Of a stretch of 64,000 nt of DNA, positions 52,178 to 63,763 are shown in pieces. The position numbers and the translations under genes were made by a program. The notes below the pieces were generated by a model that worked only from the letters and a program-made list of their open reading frames with translations, made no database searches and was not told the DNA's origin. Each line of letters opens with the position of its first letter. Position 1 is the first letter of the stretch. Source of the DNA: Mycobacterium sp. ACS4054 (GTDB lineage: Bacteria; Actinomycetota; Actinomycetes; Mycobacteriales; Mycobacteriaceae); contig NZ_LZHV01000056.1 in the NCBI RefSeq assembly GCF_001667275.1, positions 26,473 through 90,472 of the forward strand. The letters run 5' to 3'.

Positions 52178-53422
52178 CTAGTTGTTCGTCGGCGGCGGCT
52201 GGGGTTGGAAGGGGTCGTACCACCACCAGTCGGCGCGTTCGCCGGTGGGTCCCGGGCAGGGCGCCACCGCGGGCCTTGGCTTTGTCGGTGGCCGCGCCAG
52301 GGATCCCGGACTCAGTGTGCGCCCGGCGCCGTCGGTGACGGTCACATCGTGTGCGGGTCCTACGATCGTGATCCCCCCGGAGTGGTGCAACCGGTGGTGA
52401 TATGGGCAGAGCAGCAACAGGTTTGCCAACTCGGTGGGTCCGCCGTCTTCCCAGTGTCGGATGTGGTGGGCGTGCAGACCGCGGGTGGCGCCACAGCCGG
52501 GAACCGCGCACGAGGGCTGGCGGTGCTCCAGTGCGCGGCGAAGGCGCCGGCTGATCAGACGGGTTGCCCGGCCGGCGCCGATGACCTCGCCCTGGCGTTC
52601 CAACCAGACTTCGCCCGTGGCGTCGCACGTCAAATATCGACGCTCGGCGTCGGTGAGCAGCGGACCCAAATGCAGTGCCGCACTGCGCTTCTCAGCGTCG
52701 ACGTGCACCACCACGGTGGTGTGCTGTCCGTGGGGCCGACGCGCCGCCTCCGCGTCCCATCCGGCCTCGACCAGGCGCATGAAGGCCTCGACAGTGCCGG
52801 GCAGGGGCGGCGCGCTTTCTGAAGCTCCGCCGGCGCGGTCGTGCTTCCATTCGGCGATCAGCGCGTCTCGATGAGACTGCAAGGCGGCGTCGAACTTGGC
52901 GGCGTCCGGAGGCGGCAGGGTGATCCGGTAGCAGCTGCCCTGCTCGGTGGAAGTCTTCGTGAACGAGTGCTCGGGTTCGCGTCGGGGCTCTTGGTCAGGA
53001 CGCGGTTCCAACTTGATCGCGGTGCGCAGCTGGTTAACCGTTGCCACCCGCGCCAACTCCGCATAGTGCCCATCGGACCCCTCGCCGGCACGTGCCGCGA
53101 TGACGCCGACCTGATCCAGCGACAGCCGGCCCTCCCGCATGCCCTGGGCGCAGCGTGGGAACTCCTCGAGCCGGCGCGCGACTGTGGTGACCGCGTGGGC
53201 GTTTGCCGACGACAGGCCGGCCTTCCAGGCCACCAACGCCCGCACCGACCGCGCGCCGGTGACGCCGCACAGCTCGTCGCGGTCGATCTCGGCCACGATC
53301 TCCACGATGCGCCCGTCGATGGCGTTGCGCTGACCGGTCAACTCCGCCAGCTCTTCGAACAGCACCCCAAGACGGTCGCTGGGCGTCACCACCACAGACC
53401 CGGACGATGCGGTCGAAGACAT
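52178..53422 (-). CDS. 13E12-family HNH endonuclease-like protein (DUF222-HNH)
   Basis: This 414-residue protein has an N-terminal DUF222 domain (ELAELTGQRNAIDGRIVEIV) and a C-terminal HNH nuclease motif: CAVPGCGATRGLHAHHIRHW, then LANLLLLCPYHHRLHH. The HNH histidines and the zinc cysteines are intact. These genes occur in many copies in mycobacteria, some as REP13E12 elements that serve as phage attachment sites. I see no direct repeats around this copy. It sits in an accessory stretch absent from the M. tuberculosis order. Confidence 0.88.
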   Translation of the reverse strand: MSSTASSGSVVVTPSDRLGVLFEELAELTGQRNAIDGRIVEIVAEIDRDELCGVTGARSVRALVAWKAGLSSANAHAVTTVARRLEEFPRCAQGMREGRLSLDQVGVIAARAGEGSDGHYAELARVATVNQLRTAIKLEPRPDQEPRREPEHSFTKTSTEQGSCYRITLPPPDAAKFDAALQSHRDALIAEWKHDRAGGASESAPPLPGTVEAFMRLVEAGWDAEAARRPHGQHTTVVVHVDAEKRSAALHLGPLLTDAERRYLTCDATGEVWLERQGEVIGAGRATRLISRRLRRALEHRQPSCAVPGCGATRGLHAHHIRHWEDGGPTELANLLLLCPYHHRLHHSGGITIVGPAHDVTVTDGAGRTLSPGSLARPPTKPRPAVAPCPGPTGERADWWWYDPFQPQPPPTNN

Positions 53423-53492
53423 GGACCCATCATCGCAGGGGGGTACGACAAGTTTGGCAGCCCAAACCCGCTGCCGGTCTACACCGCGAACG

Positions 53493-54023
53493 TCACAGCC
53501 GTAACGTCCAGCGGCCGTCGCGCAGGTGCATGACGGTATGACTGACGGGCGCAATGTCGATGCGCCAGAACGATTTCGGCGGTGCCGCCAAGGCGAGCAG
53601 GATCGCCACCCGGATGACCGCGGGATGCGTCACCGCTACGGTCGGCTGGCTCACCGACTTAAGCCATCCCGCCACCCGTTCGATCAGATCGACGATCGAC
53701 TCGCCGCCGTGCGGCGCCCGGTCCGGATCCGTCAGCCACGCCTGGAGGTCCCGTGGGTCGATCGCCCCCCACGCTTGCCCGCGCCATGTCCCGCAATCGA
53801 TGTCGGCCAGCCGGGGCTCGACGCCGGCGTCCAACCCCAGCAGCTCCGCGGTTTCGCGTGTGCGCCGCTCGGGCGCGGCGAGGTGCTTCTTGGGTTTGCG
53901 GCCAACCTTTTTCACCTGCCCACGCCCGACGTCGCTGAGCGGTTCGTCGAGCGGAAATCGCCCGGCGGCCATGGCGTCGGTCATCGCGTGCGACACCATC
54001 GTCAGCCGCACCACACCGGTCAC
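53493..54023 (-). CDS. Histidine-phosphatase-family protein with altered RHG motif
   Basis: This 176-residue protein of the phosphoglycerate-mutase-like family keeps the second Arg (PERRTRETAELLG), the acidic region (DIDCGTW) and the second His (AVTHPAVIRV). The N-terminal catalytic motif, normally RHG, reads SHA in LTMVSHAMTDAM, so one phosphate-binding Arg is lost. It is the third gene of the riboswitch-controlled cbtB-cbtA operon (GTGA overlap with cbtA), so a cobalamin-related role such as alpha-ribazole phosphatase is tempting but unproven. Confidence 0.75.
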   Translation of the reverse strand: MTGVVRLTMVSHAMTDAMAAGRFPLDEPLSDVGRGQVKKVGRKPKKHLAAPERRTRETAELLGLDAGVEPRLADIDCGTWRGQAWGAIDPRDLQAWLTDPDRAPHGGESIVDLIERVAGWLKSVSQPTVAVTHPAVIRVAILLALAAPPKSFWRIDIAPVSHTVMHLRDGRWTLRL

Positions 54024-54796
54024 GCGTTGATGCTCGGCGCACGCTCCCCGAGAACCCGGCCGGCGAGCGCCCCGAACAGCACGCCGATGGTCGCCCACAG
54101 CACCACCTGCGTCGCCAGGGACACCAGCCTGAATTCGTAGAGGACGTCGGCGGGGAAGCCCGGATAGACGATCGCGCCGGACGCGTCGCGCAACGGGCCC
54201 GGTGTCTCGTCCACGCCCGGCAGCGCCACCATCACCACCGCAACCGCCGCGACGTATCCGCCCGCGGCGAGCAGCCGCCCGTTCCACGCCCCGAACCGGG
54301 CCGTCAGTGACCGCGCCAGCCAGACCGCGGCGAAGGCGAGGGCCACCGACGCCAGCACCATCACCAGATACCAGGCTGTGCGCGCCCCGATCGTGTCCGC
54401 CTGCCCCACCGCCGGCGGGTTCGGCGGATACTTCACGAACGGCACCAGGTACACGGCGACGAACGCGGCCGCTGCGAGCAGCAGCGAAAGCGCGCGCGCC
54501 CCAACGGTTGTCACGCGCGCCGCAACCACACAGAACAGCACGGCGAACAGCGCGCCCATCGCCACACCGAAGATCAGCACCCCGAAGCCCAGCCCGGCGT
54601 TGGACTGCACCCCGCGGCTGAACAACTCGGCGCCGTGCTCGTGCACGCCGTGAGCGTTCTCGGCGTCGGTTCGGCCGTCCTCGAAAGCGATCGCGCGGCC
54701 GATCGCCGGCTCGGCGCACAGGCGGGCGAAGGCGAACGCCAACACCGCCCCGAACGCGCCGGCAAGCAGGCCGCGTCCGATCAGACGCTGCTCCAC
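54020..54796 (-). CDS. cbtA: Predicted cobalt transporter CbtA
   Basis: This 258-residue membrane protein has six hydrophobic segments and the CbtA-specific motif VPFVKYPPNPPAVG. It is predicted to import cobalt with CbtB for cobalamin synthesis. The GTG lies four bases after the cbtB stop, and its own stop overlaps the next start. The upstream riboswitch implies repression when cobalamin is plentiful. Confidence 0.88.
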   Translation of the reverse strand: MEQRLIGRGLLAGAFGAVLAFAFARLCAEPAIGRAIAFEDGRTDAENAHGVHEHGAELFSRGVQSNAGLGFGVLIFGVAMGALFAVLFCVVAARVTTVGARALSLLLAAAAFVAVYLVPFVKYPPNPPAVGQADTIGARTAWYLVMVLASVALAFAAVWLARSLTARFGAWNGRLLAAGGYVAAVAVVMVALPGVDETPGPLRDASGAIVYPGFPADVLYEFRLVSLATQVVLWATIGVLFGALAGRVLGERAPSINA

Positions 54797-54800
54797 GCGA

Positions 54801-55013
54801 TCAGTGGCAGGGGAAGCCGAGCAGGTGCCGCGCGTCGTGCACGAACTCGTGCACGTGCGAGTCGGCGCCGAACAGCGACACCGCGCCCTGATCCACGCCG
54901 ACGAAGTACAGCGCCAACAGCGCGAGGAAGACGGTTGCCGCCAACCAGGCCGCGGCCTTGGCCGCCGACAGGTCAACTTGGGCACGGGCGCCGGGCAGCT
55001 GAGGATTGGACAC
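54801..55013 (-). CDS. cbtB: Predicted cobalt transporter subunit CbtB
   Basis: This 70-residue protein has one membrane helix (AAAWLAATVFLALLALYFVG) followed by a histidine-rich tail, SHVHEFVHDARHLLGFPCH, which is the metal-binding signature of CbtB. GTG 55013 follows AAGGAG with seven bases between. It is the first gene behind the cobalamin riboswitch. Confidence 0.88.
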   Translation of the reverse strand: MSNPQLPGARAQVDLSAAKAAAWLAATVFLALLALYFVGVDQGAVSLFGADSHVHEFVHDARHLLGFPCH

Positions 55014-55026
55014 ATCGACTCCTTCT

Positions 55027-55125
55027 GGGGATAACCGCGTCCCCGCTGGTGATGACGGGCGATGGGTCTGACTATCTACAGTGGCGCGACCGTTCTGGAC
55101 TTTCACCAGATTCCGTTGCCCGTCA
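55027..55125 (-). promoter_or_regulatory. Cobalamin riboswitch upstream of cbtB
   Basis: On the reverse strand, the closing stem TGACGGGC (55125-55118) pairs perfectly with GCCCGTCA (55060-55053). Between them lie the conserved segments GGTGAAAGTCC (55107-55097), GCCACTGT (55085-55078) and the box AGTCAGACCC (55073-55064), in the order of the class-I cobalamin aptamer. After it comes a hairpin GGGGA-TCCCC (55044-55027) directly before the AAGGAG of cbtB, which could control ribosome access. Its mechanism (translational) is inference. Confidence 0.88.
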
Positions 55126-55151
55126 GGACGAACGCCAGTGTAAACCGCCGC

Positions 55152-55532
55152 TCACTGCTGCGGGGGCGCGGAGCCGTAACCCAGTTGGCCGGCCGTGTAT
55201 TTGGCGGCCTCGGTGACCGGGGTGGCCTGAACCGCCGTGCCGTAGGCGCAGATCTCGGTCCACACGTCACCGATTTCGGTGGTGTCGAATCGCATGGCGA
55301 CGATCGCGTTGCCGCCGCGATTGCGCGCCTCGACGATCAGCCGCCCCATCGCCTCGTTGCGGCTCTCGGCCAGGTTCTTGGTCATGCCGGCCAACTCGCC
55401 GCCGAACATGGCCTTGAAGCCGGCACCCATCTGGGAGAACGCGTTGCGCGAGCGGACGGTCAGCCCGAACACTTCGCCGCAGACGCGCTGGATCTCCCAG
55501 CCGGGAAGGTCGTTGGTGGTGACGATCAGCAC
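55152..55532 (-). CDS. YbjQ/UPF0145 family protein
   Basis: This 126-residue protein begins MLIVTTNDLPGWEIQRVCGE and contains ESRNEAMGRLIVEARNRGGN and VAMRFDTTEIGD, the UPF0145 signature. These proteins form pentamers and are sometimes called heavy-metal-binding, although the role is unproven. The GTG start lacks an obvious Shine-Dalgarno. The riboswitch of the next operon begins 27 bp past its stop. Confidence 0.85.
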   Translation of the reverse strand: MLIVTTNDLPGWEIQRVCGEVFGLTVRSRNAFSQMGAGFKAMFGGELAGMTKNLAESRNEAMGRLIVEARNRGGNAIVAMRFDTTEIGDVWTEICAYGTAVQATPVTEAAKYTAGQLGYGSAPPQQ

Positions 55533-55589
55533 AGGCGGACCCCTTACATGCGAAACGGGCGGTTAATCCCGCCAGAGATTAGTCCCATG

Positions 55590-55634
55590 GTGGCGACCCG
55601 CTTCGCCCGGCTACGCCGCGCTTGCGATCGCCAC
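55590..55634. repeat. 45-bp palindromic intergenic element, copy 2
   Basis: The outer stem is GTGGCGA / TCGCCAC. The inside repeats copy 1 (18083-18129) in reverse orientation: CCGCTTCGCCCGG and GCCGCGCTTGCGATCGCC. It lies 22 bp past the clpC1 stop, so it could also act as that gene's transcription end. Confidence 0.75.
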
Positions 55635-55655
55635 GCCGCCCGTTTGCTGCTACCG

Positions 55656-58190
<2,535 letters not shown>

Positions 58191-58457
58191 CGCCTGCTAC
58201 CTGCTCTCCCTCACATCGGTACAAGCCTGTTAGTGGCCCACCGGCCCCCGTTGGGGCCGGACTCGCGTACCTGTCATCCACTGTAATGGTCGGTCTGCCA
58301 GGGGGCATAACCTTGCGGTCCCTTGCTGTTCAAGGCCCGCCGGCCCGTCTCGGGCAATCTCCCCTGTGCTTACAGCGCCGTACTTGGAGCAACGTGGCCG
58401 GGCGCCAATTGGTTTCCTTCGGTCACGGCTGATTCTTTCGCGGCCAGCGAACGACAA
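58191..58457. other. Gene-free upstream region of clpC1
   Basis: This non-coding stretch lies between the clpC1 start and the lsr2 terminator and presumably holds the clpC1 promoter. I could not identify a convincing -10/-35 pair, an operator or a small RNA in it. Confidence 0.5.
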
Positions 58458-58492
58458 ACCGGCGCCCAGGCCTGTGCGGCCCGGACGCCGGT
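58458..58492 (-). terminator. Strong hairpin terminator after lsr2
   Basis: On the reverse strand the transcript would fold ACCGGCGTCCGGGCC against GGCCTGGGCGCCGGT around a five-base loop, with two mismatches in a 15-bp stem. TTTGTCGTT follows. It begins 11 bp past the lsr2 stop. The short T stretch is normal for mycobacterial terminators. Confidence 0.75.
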
Positions 58493-58502
58493 GAGAGGTT
58501 TC

Positions 58503-58841
58503 TTAGGTGGCCGCGTGGAAGGCGTCGATGACGTCGGCCGGGATGCGGCCGCGCGTCGACACGTTGTGGCCATTGCGGCGGGCCCATTCGCGGATCGCCG
58601 CGCTCTGCTCACGGTCGATCGCGCCACGACCGCGACCGGAGCCCGAACGCCCGCGCCGCCGGCCGCCCACCCGGCGACCGGCCTCCACCCACTGCTTCAG
58701 GTCGTTGCGGAGTTTGGCGGCATTCTTCGACGAAAGGTCAATCTCATAGGTAACCCCGTCAAGCCCGAATTCGACCGTTTCGTCGGCTGCGCCGGCACCG
58801 TCGAAATCATCGACCAAGGTGACGGTCACTTTTTTCGCCAT
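58503..58841 (-). CDS. lsr2: Nucleoid-associated protein Lsr2
   Basis: This 112-residue xenogeneic silencer, the H-NS counterpart of actinobacteria, has an N-terminal dimerisation domain ([25 protein letters not shown]) and a C-terminal DNA-binding domain with the minor-groove hook RGR in [12 protein letters not shown]. The basic linker is [18 protein letters not shown] 58841 follows GAGGATAA. A direct repeat, TGAGCAGTT, is seen twice upstream (58881-58901). Confidence 0.97.
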   Translation of the reverse strand: MAKKVTVTLVDDFDGAGAADETVEFGLDGVTYEIDLSSKNAAKLRNDLKQWVEAGRRVGGRRRGRSGSGRGRGAIDREQSAAIREWARRNGHNVSTRGRIPADVIDAFHAAT

Positions 58842-58965
58842 TAGCTTATCCTCGCATTTCGTCCTGAGCAGTTGCTGAGCAGTTTGGGTGAGCCTCCCCG
58901 GGTCACCAATCTGCCATAACAACGCAGCATACTCAATCCGGCCGCGAGGCGCACAGTTGCACTTT

Positions 58966-60474
58966 TCAAGTGGAGTGCGGCCGAACAATCGGGAACAAAA
59001 CTGTCTCTCGAATTGACAGGCCAGTCAAAGTCATCAACAACCGATCGATACCCATTCCCGTTCCGGTGCACGGCGGCATCCCATACTCGAGGGCGGCGAG
59101 AAAATCTTCGTCGAGCACCATGGCTTCGTCGTCGCCGGCCGCCGCCGCCCGCGCCTGTGCGGCGAATCTCTCCCGCTGCACCACCGGGTCGTTCAATTCG
59201 GAATACCCGGTGGCCAGTTCGACCCCGCGAATGTAAAGGTCCCACTTCTCGGTGACCCCCGGGATGCTGCGGTGCTGGCGCGTCAAAGGCGTTGTCTCGA
59301 CGGGGAAGTCCCGCACGAAAGTGGGCGCGGTCAGCGTATTGCCCACCGTGTGCTCCCAGAGCTCCTCGACCAGCTTGCCGTGCCCGTAGCCGCGGTCGGT
59401 GGGCACCTCGAGCCCCAGCCGATGCGTGATGGCCCACAGCCGCTCGACCGACGTCTCGGGGGTGATCTCCTCCCCGAGCGCCGCGGACAGCGACGGGTAC
59501 ATTTGAATCGACGCCCATTCTCCGTCTATGTCGTAGACGGTCCCGTCGGGCAGGGGTAGTTGTCTGGTTCCGATCGCCTCATCGGCGACCTCTTGAATAA
59601 GCTCGCGCGTGACGACTGCCGAATCGTCATAGGTTCCGTAGGCCTGGTAGGTCTCCAACATGGAAAATTCCGGAGAATGCGTGGAATCCGCGCCTTCGTT
59701 TCGGAAGACGCGATTAACTTCGAAGACCTTGTCGAAACCGCCGACGATGCAGCGCTTGAGGAACAGTTCGGGTGCGATCCGCAGGTAGAGATCGATGTCC
59801 AGCGCATTAGAATGCGTGACGAACGGCCGCGCCGCCGCGCCGCCGGCCAGCGTCTGCAACATAGGCGTTTCGACTTCGAGAAACCCGCGCCGTTCGAGGG
59901 CGTTGCGGATCGCGCGGACCACCGCGATTCGCTGCCGCGCCACCGTGCGCGCCTGGGGCCGGACGATGAGGTCGACATAGCGCTGCCGCACCCGCGCCTC
60001 TTCGCTCATCTCCTTGTGCGCCACCGGCAGCGGCCGCAATGACTTGGTCGCGATCTGCCACGAATCGGCGAGCACGGACAATTCGCCTCGGCGTGAGCTG
60101 ATCACGTTGCCGTGCACGTAGACGATGTCGCCGAGGTCGACGTCGGCCTTCCACGCGTCCAGCGATTCCCGGCCGACCTTGTCGAGACTCAGCATCACCT
60201 GCAGGGTGGTGCCGTCACCCTCCTGGAGTGTCGCGAAGCACAATTTGCCGGAGTTCCGCGCGAAGATCACCCGGCCCGCGATGCCGACGACGTCGTCGGT
60301 CGCGGTGTCGATCGGGAGGTCGGGGTGCTCGGCACGCACCTGGGCCAGCGTGTGGGTGCGTTCGATGGCGACCGGATAGGGCTCCCGGCCCTCGGCCAGC
60401 AGGCGAGCGCGCTTGTCCCGGCGGATGCGGAACTGCTCGGGCAGGTCCGCGGCTGCATCCTCGGCGTCACTCAC
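58966..60474 (-). CDS. lysS: Lysyl-tRNA synthetase (class II)
   Basis: The enzyme has 502 residues (505 in Rv3598c). It has an N-terminal OB-fold anticodon domain ([16 protein letters not shown]). The class II motif 2 is [18 protein letters not shown] and motif 3 [16 protein letters not shown] 60474 gives the N terminus expected from M. tuberculosis and closes the 18-base segment shared with cysS1. It is separated from coaX by 86 bp and so has its own promoter. Confidence 0.96.
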   Translation of the reverse strand: MSDAEDAAADLPEQFRIRRDKRARLLAEGREPYPVAIERTHTLAQVRAEHPDLPIDTATDDVVGIAGRVIFARNSGKLCFATLQEGDGTTLQVMLSLDKVGRESLDAWKADVDLGDIVYVHGNVISSRRGELSVLADSWQIATKSLRPLPVAHKEMSEEARVRQRYVDLIVRPQARTVARQRIAVVRAIRNALERRGFLEVETPMLQTLAGGAAARPFVTHSNALDIDLYLRIAPELFLKRCIVGGFDKVFEVNRVFRNEGADSTHSPEFSMLETYQAYGTYDDSAVVTRELIQEVADEAIGTRQLPLPDGTVYDIDGEWASIQMYPSLSAALGEEITPETSVERLWAITHRLGLEVPTDRGYGHGKLVEELWEHTVGNTLTAPTFVRDFPVETTPLTRQHRSIPGVTEKWDLYIRGVELATGYSELNDPVVQRERFAAQARAAAAGDDEAMVLDEDFLAALEYGMPPCTGTGMGIDRLLMTLTGLSIRETVLFPIVRPHST

Positions 60475-60488
60475 GACGTGCCAGCTTA
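60471..60488 (-). promoter_or_regulatory. Leaderless-type promoter/start of lysS, identical to cysS1
   Basis: The reverse strand reads TAAGCTGGCACGTCGTGA, the same 18 bases as at 33546-33563, including the GTG start. TAAGCT is a good -10 hexamer and no Shine-Dalgarno is present. Confidence 0.55.
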
Positions 60489-60560
60489 AATGACCTGGCA
60501 TCGCCGACGGTCACGGCATCGAGCGCGCGGTCAAGGCGCACAGTCGATGCGGTTTCGCTG

Positions 60561-61376
60561 TCAGCGCGCGGTCTTCAGCCGGCCGCGCTGGGCGTCCCGG
60601 TTGCGTTCGAACACCAGCCGCAGCCCCTGCAACGTCAGGTGTTGGTCGTAGTGGCTGGGCGTGTGCAACTCGGGCAGCAGCAGGGGTGCCGTGTGCCCCG
60701 TCGCCACCACGGCGACGTCGTCGCCGGCGAAGCCGTCCACGTCCTGGCGGATGCGTCCGACCAGCCCGTCGACCAGACCGGCGAAGCCGAACACCGCCCC
60801 GGCCTGCATGCATTCGACCGTGTTCTTGCCCACCACCGAACGGGGGCGCGACAGCTCCACCCGGCGCAGCGCCGCGGAGCGCGCCGCGGCGGCGTCCGAC
60901 GACACCTGCACGCCCGGGGCGATCGCGCCGCCGAGGAACTCCCCCTTGGCCGACACGACGTCCACGCAGATCGAGGAGCCGAAGTCGATGACGATGGCCG
61001 CGCTCTGGAATCGGTGAAAAGCCGCCAGGCAGTTGACGATTCGGTCGGCGCCCACTTCTTTCGGATTGTCCACCAGCAGCGGGATGCCGGTGCGCACGCC
61101 CGGCTCGATCAGCACGTGCGGCACCGAGGGCCAGTACTGGTCGAGCATGATCCGCACCTCGTGCAGCACCGACGGGACGGTGGACAGGGCGGCGGCCCCG
61201 GTCAGCCGCTCGGAGTCGTCGCCGATCAGCCCGTCGATGGTCAGGGCCAGCTCGTCGGCGGTCACCTCGGACTCGGTCCGGATCCGCCAGTGCTGCACCA
61301 CCTTCGCGTGCTCTTTGGACCCGGAGATCAACCCAACGACGGTGTGGGTGTTGCGGACGTCGATCGCCAGCAGCAC
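60561..61376 (-). CDS. coaX: Type III pantothenate kinase CoaX
   Basis: This 271-residue protein of the ASKHA fold has [17 protein letters not shown] at the start, [11 protein letters not shown] and [13 protein letters not shown] (phosphate and metal sites), and GGAIAPGVQ. It would phosphorylate pantothenate, the first step to coenzyme A. In M. tuberculosis CoaX is reported to lack activity in place of CoaA; the motifs here look intact. It starts two bases after panD. Confidence 0.9.
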   Translation of the reverse strand: MLLAIDVRNTHTVVGLISGSKEHAKVVQHWRIRTESEVTADELALTIDGLIGDDSERLTGAAALSTVPSVLHEVRIMLDQYWPSVPHVLIEPGVRTGIPLLVDNPKEVGADRIVNCLAAFHRFQSAAIVIDFGSSICVDVVSAKGEFLGGAIAPGVQVSSDAAAARSAALRRVELSRPRSVVGKNTVECMQAGAVFGFAGLVDGLVGRIRQDVDGFAGDDVAVVATGHTAPLLLPELHTPSHYDQHLTLQGLRLVFERNRDAQRGRLKTAR

Positions 61377-61378
61377 GG

Positions 61379-61798
61379 CTACCGCGCAACGATTCGGGGA
61401 TCGAGTAACTCGGCGGCGTCGGCGGGCACGAAGGCCGGGTCGTGGCCGAGGTCGATCGGCTTGTTGTCGGCGTCGACGAACACGATCCGCGGCTGGTAGG
61501 CCCGGGCCTCCGCCTCTTCCATGGTGCCGTACGCGATCAGGATCACCAGATCGCCAGGGTGCACGAGATGCGCTGCGGCGCCGTTAATTCCGATAACCCC
61601 GCTGCCGCGTTCCCCGGTGATCGCGTAGGTGACCAGGCGGGCGCCGTTGTCGATGTCGACGATGGTCACCTGCTCGCCCTCGAACAGGTCGGCGGCGTCC
61701 ATCAGGTCGGCGTCGATGGTCACCGAGCCGACGTAGTGCAGGTCGGCCTGCGTGACGGTGGCGCGGTGGATCTTCGACTTGAGCATCGTCCGTAACAT
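61379..61798 (-). CDS. panD: Aspartate 1-decarboxylase PanD
   Basis: The protein has 139 residues, the same as Rv3601c. The self-cleavage site that forms the pyruvoyl cofactor is Gly24-Ser25 in [10 protein letters not shown]. It makes beta-alanine for pantothenate and is the pyrazinoic-acid target in M. tuberculosis. ATG 61798 follows GGAGGAATTG and shares one base with the panC stop (TGATG). Confidence 0.96.
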   Translation of the reverse strand: MLRTMLKSKIHRATVTQADLHYVGSVTIDADLMDAADLFEGEQVTIVDIDNGARLVTYAITGERGSGVIGINGAAAHLVHPGDLVILIAYGTMEEAEARAYQPRIVFVDADNKPIDLGHDPAFVPADAAELLDPRIVAR

Positions 61799-62727
61799 CA
61801 ATTCCTCCAATGTGATTGGGCGAGTCCGTCCGGCCCCACGGGTGCCGGCGAATTTTCGATCTCGATCGCGATGTTGTCCAGCAGCCTGGTGGTGCCCAGG
61901 CGGACGGCAACGAGCAGCCTTGCGGTTCGGTTGCCCCGCAACGGGCCGAGCTCCGGGTCACGCAACTCGAGGTAGTCGACGGTGAGGTCGGGCACCGCGT
62001 CGAGCACCGCGCGCGCCGCGTCCAGCGCGGCCCGCGGCCCGGCGTCGGCGGCGGGCGCCGCCGCCGTCAATGCCGCCGAGACCGCCACGGCCGCCTCGCG
62101 CTGCGCCGGGTCGAGGTAGCGGTTACGCGAGGACATGGCCAACCCGTCGGCCTCGCGGACGGTGGGCACGCCGACCACCGCGACGTCGATGTTGAGGTCG
62201 GCGACCATCTGCCGGATCAGCACCAGCTGCTGATAGTCCTTCTCGCCGAAGAACACTCGGTCGGGGCGCACGATCTGCAGGAGTTTGCACACCACGGTCA
62301 GCACGCCGGCGAAGTGGGTCGGTCGCGGACCGCCCTCCAGGTCGGCGGCCAGCGGGCCGGGCTGCACGGTGGTGCGCAGGCCGTCGGGGTACATCGCCGC
62401 GGCCGTTGGCGCGAACACGATTTCGACGCCTTCACCGCGCAGCAGCGCCACGTCGTCGTCCAGGGTCCTGGGGTAGGCGTCGAGGTCTTCCCCGGCGCCG
62501 AACTGCAGCGGGTTGACGAAGATCGAGACGGCCACCACCGAACCCGGCACCCGCTTGGCCGCGCGCACCAACGCAAGATGACCGTCGTGCAGCGCGCCCA
62601 TGGTGGGCACCAGCATCACCCGGCGACCGGTGTGACGCAGCGCGCGGCAGACGTCCGCGACGTCGCGCGGGCGGGAGTACACGTTGAGTTCGCCGGCGTT
62701 GAACGCGGGCGCCTTTCCTGGCCTCAT
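61798..62727 (-). CDS. panC: Pantothenate synthetase PanC
   Basis: This 309-residue ligase joins pantoate and beta-alanine using ATP. It shows the HxGH motif in [24 protein letters not shown] and the KMSKS-like AMSSRNRYL. It is coupled by overlaps to panD and to the Rv3603c homologue upstream (ATGA). Confidence 0.96.
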   Translation of the reverse strand: MRPGKAPAFNAGELNVYSRPRDVADVCRALRHTGRRVMLVPTMGALHDGHLALVRAAKRVPGSVVAVSIFVNPLQFGAGEDLDAYPRTLDDDVALLRGEGVEIVFAPTAAAMYPDGLRTTVQPGPLAADLEGGPRPTHFAGVLTVVCKLLQIVRPDRVFFGEKDYQQLVLIRQMVADLNIDVAVVGVPTVREADGLAMSSRNRYLDPAQREAAVAVSAALTAAAPAADAGPRAALDAARAVLDAVPDLTVDYLELRDPELGPLRGNRTARLLVAVRLGTTRLLDNIAIEIENSPAPVGPDGLAQSHWRN

Positions 62728-63635
62728 CCCGCGAGGACCTCGACGACGTCGGCGGGAGCGTGGGCGCGCCGGGCCGTCCGCAGCGCGTTCACCCGGTAGG
62801 CCTGCTCGAGTTCCGGGTCGACCCCGTTGAGCGCGGCCAGATGCCCGGCGACCGCGGCCGCGTCACCGCGCGCGACGGGGCCGGTCAGCGCGGCCTGCCC
62901 GCGTTGGAGGGTGTTTTCCAGCGCGGCCCGGGCCAGCGGCCCGACGATGCGTTCGGCGATGCCGCCCGGGGAGTCGTCGACGGATTGCTGTCCGAGCAGT
63001 TCGCTGCCGCGCAGGGCCGCCCGCAGCGCCTCGAGCGCGTCGGCGAGCACCGTCACGAGGTGGTTGCCCGCGTGCGCCAGGGCGGCGTGGTAGAGCACTC
63101 GCGCCTCTTCGCGCACGCAGAACGGTTCACCGCCCATTTCCAGCACCAGCGACTGCCCGATGGCGTAGCCCACCTCGTCGGCCGCGGTGATCCCGAAGCA
63201 GGTGTCGGGCAGCCTGCTGATGTCCTCGTCCGAGCCGGTGAACGTCATCGCCGGGTGGATCGCCAGCGGAATGCAACCGTCCCGGGTCAGCGGCTCGAGG
63301 ATGCCGACACCGTTGGCGCCGGAGGTGTGGACGACGATCGTGCCCGGGCGCACCGACGAGGTCGCGGCCAACCCGGACACGAGCCCGGCCAGTTCGCTGT
63401 CCGGGACGGCCAGCAGCAGCAGCTCCGCGGCGGCGGCGACGTCCGGCGGGGGCATGACCGGGGTGTCGGGCAGCCGGCGCTGGGCGCGCTGCCGCGACGC
63501 GTGGGAGATGGCGCTGCACGCGACCACGACGTGGTCGGCGCGCTCCAGCGCGACACCGAGCGCGGTGCCCACCCGGCCCGCCGAGATGACTCCCACCTTG
63601 AGCCTGGCCGGGCGCAAACCGTCGAACTGCACCAT
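62724..63635 (-). CDS. Rossmann-fold DUF2520 protein, Rv3603c family
   Basis: The protein has 303 residues, the same as Rv3603c. An N-terminal NAD(P)-binding fold ([20 protein letters not shown]) is followed by a DUF2520 helical domain ([20 protein letters not shown]). The family includes PanG, an alternative ketopantoate reductase; being first in a panC-panD-coaX operon agrees with that role but does not prove it. ATG 63635 follows GAGGTC. The 128-bp region upstream shows a TACAGT hexamer but no clear operator. Confidence 0.88.
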   Translation of the reverse strand: MVQFDGLRPARLKVGVISAGRVGTALGVALERADHVVVACSAISHASRQRAQRRLPDTPVMPPPDVAAAAELLLLAVPDSELAGLVSGLAATSSVRPGTIVVHTSGANGVGILEPLTRDGCIPLAIHPAMTFTGSDEDISRLPDTCFGITAADEVGYAIGQSLVLEMGGEPFCVREEARVLYHAALAHAGNHLVTVLADALEALRAALRGSELLGQQSVDDSPGGIAERIVGPLARAALENTLQRGQAALTGPVARGDAAAVAGHLAALNGVDPELEQAYRVNALRTARRAHAPADVVEVLAG

Positions 63636-63763
63636 CGCAGACGACCTCACAGATTTATTCGTTCGTTCCGGTCCCACCGCGTGGGTACCGTTCGGTCACT
63701 AAAACTGTAGTCGATCAGGGCGCCAAGCCCAATGTGAGGAAGCTCCCAGCTCAGCCGTCGCGG

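Noticed and set aside
52178..53422. The 13E12 gene as part of a recognisable mobile element
   Set aside because: No transposase, integrase, terminal repeats or target duplication could be seen around it.
53452..53467. Hairpin GTTTGG-CAGC-CCAAAC as terminator of the cbt operon
   Set aside because: The stem is only six base pairs and no T-run follows on the reverse strand; it is too weak to call.
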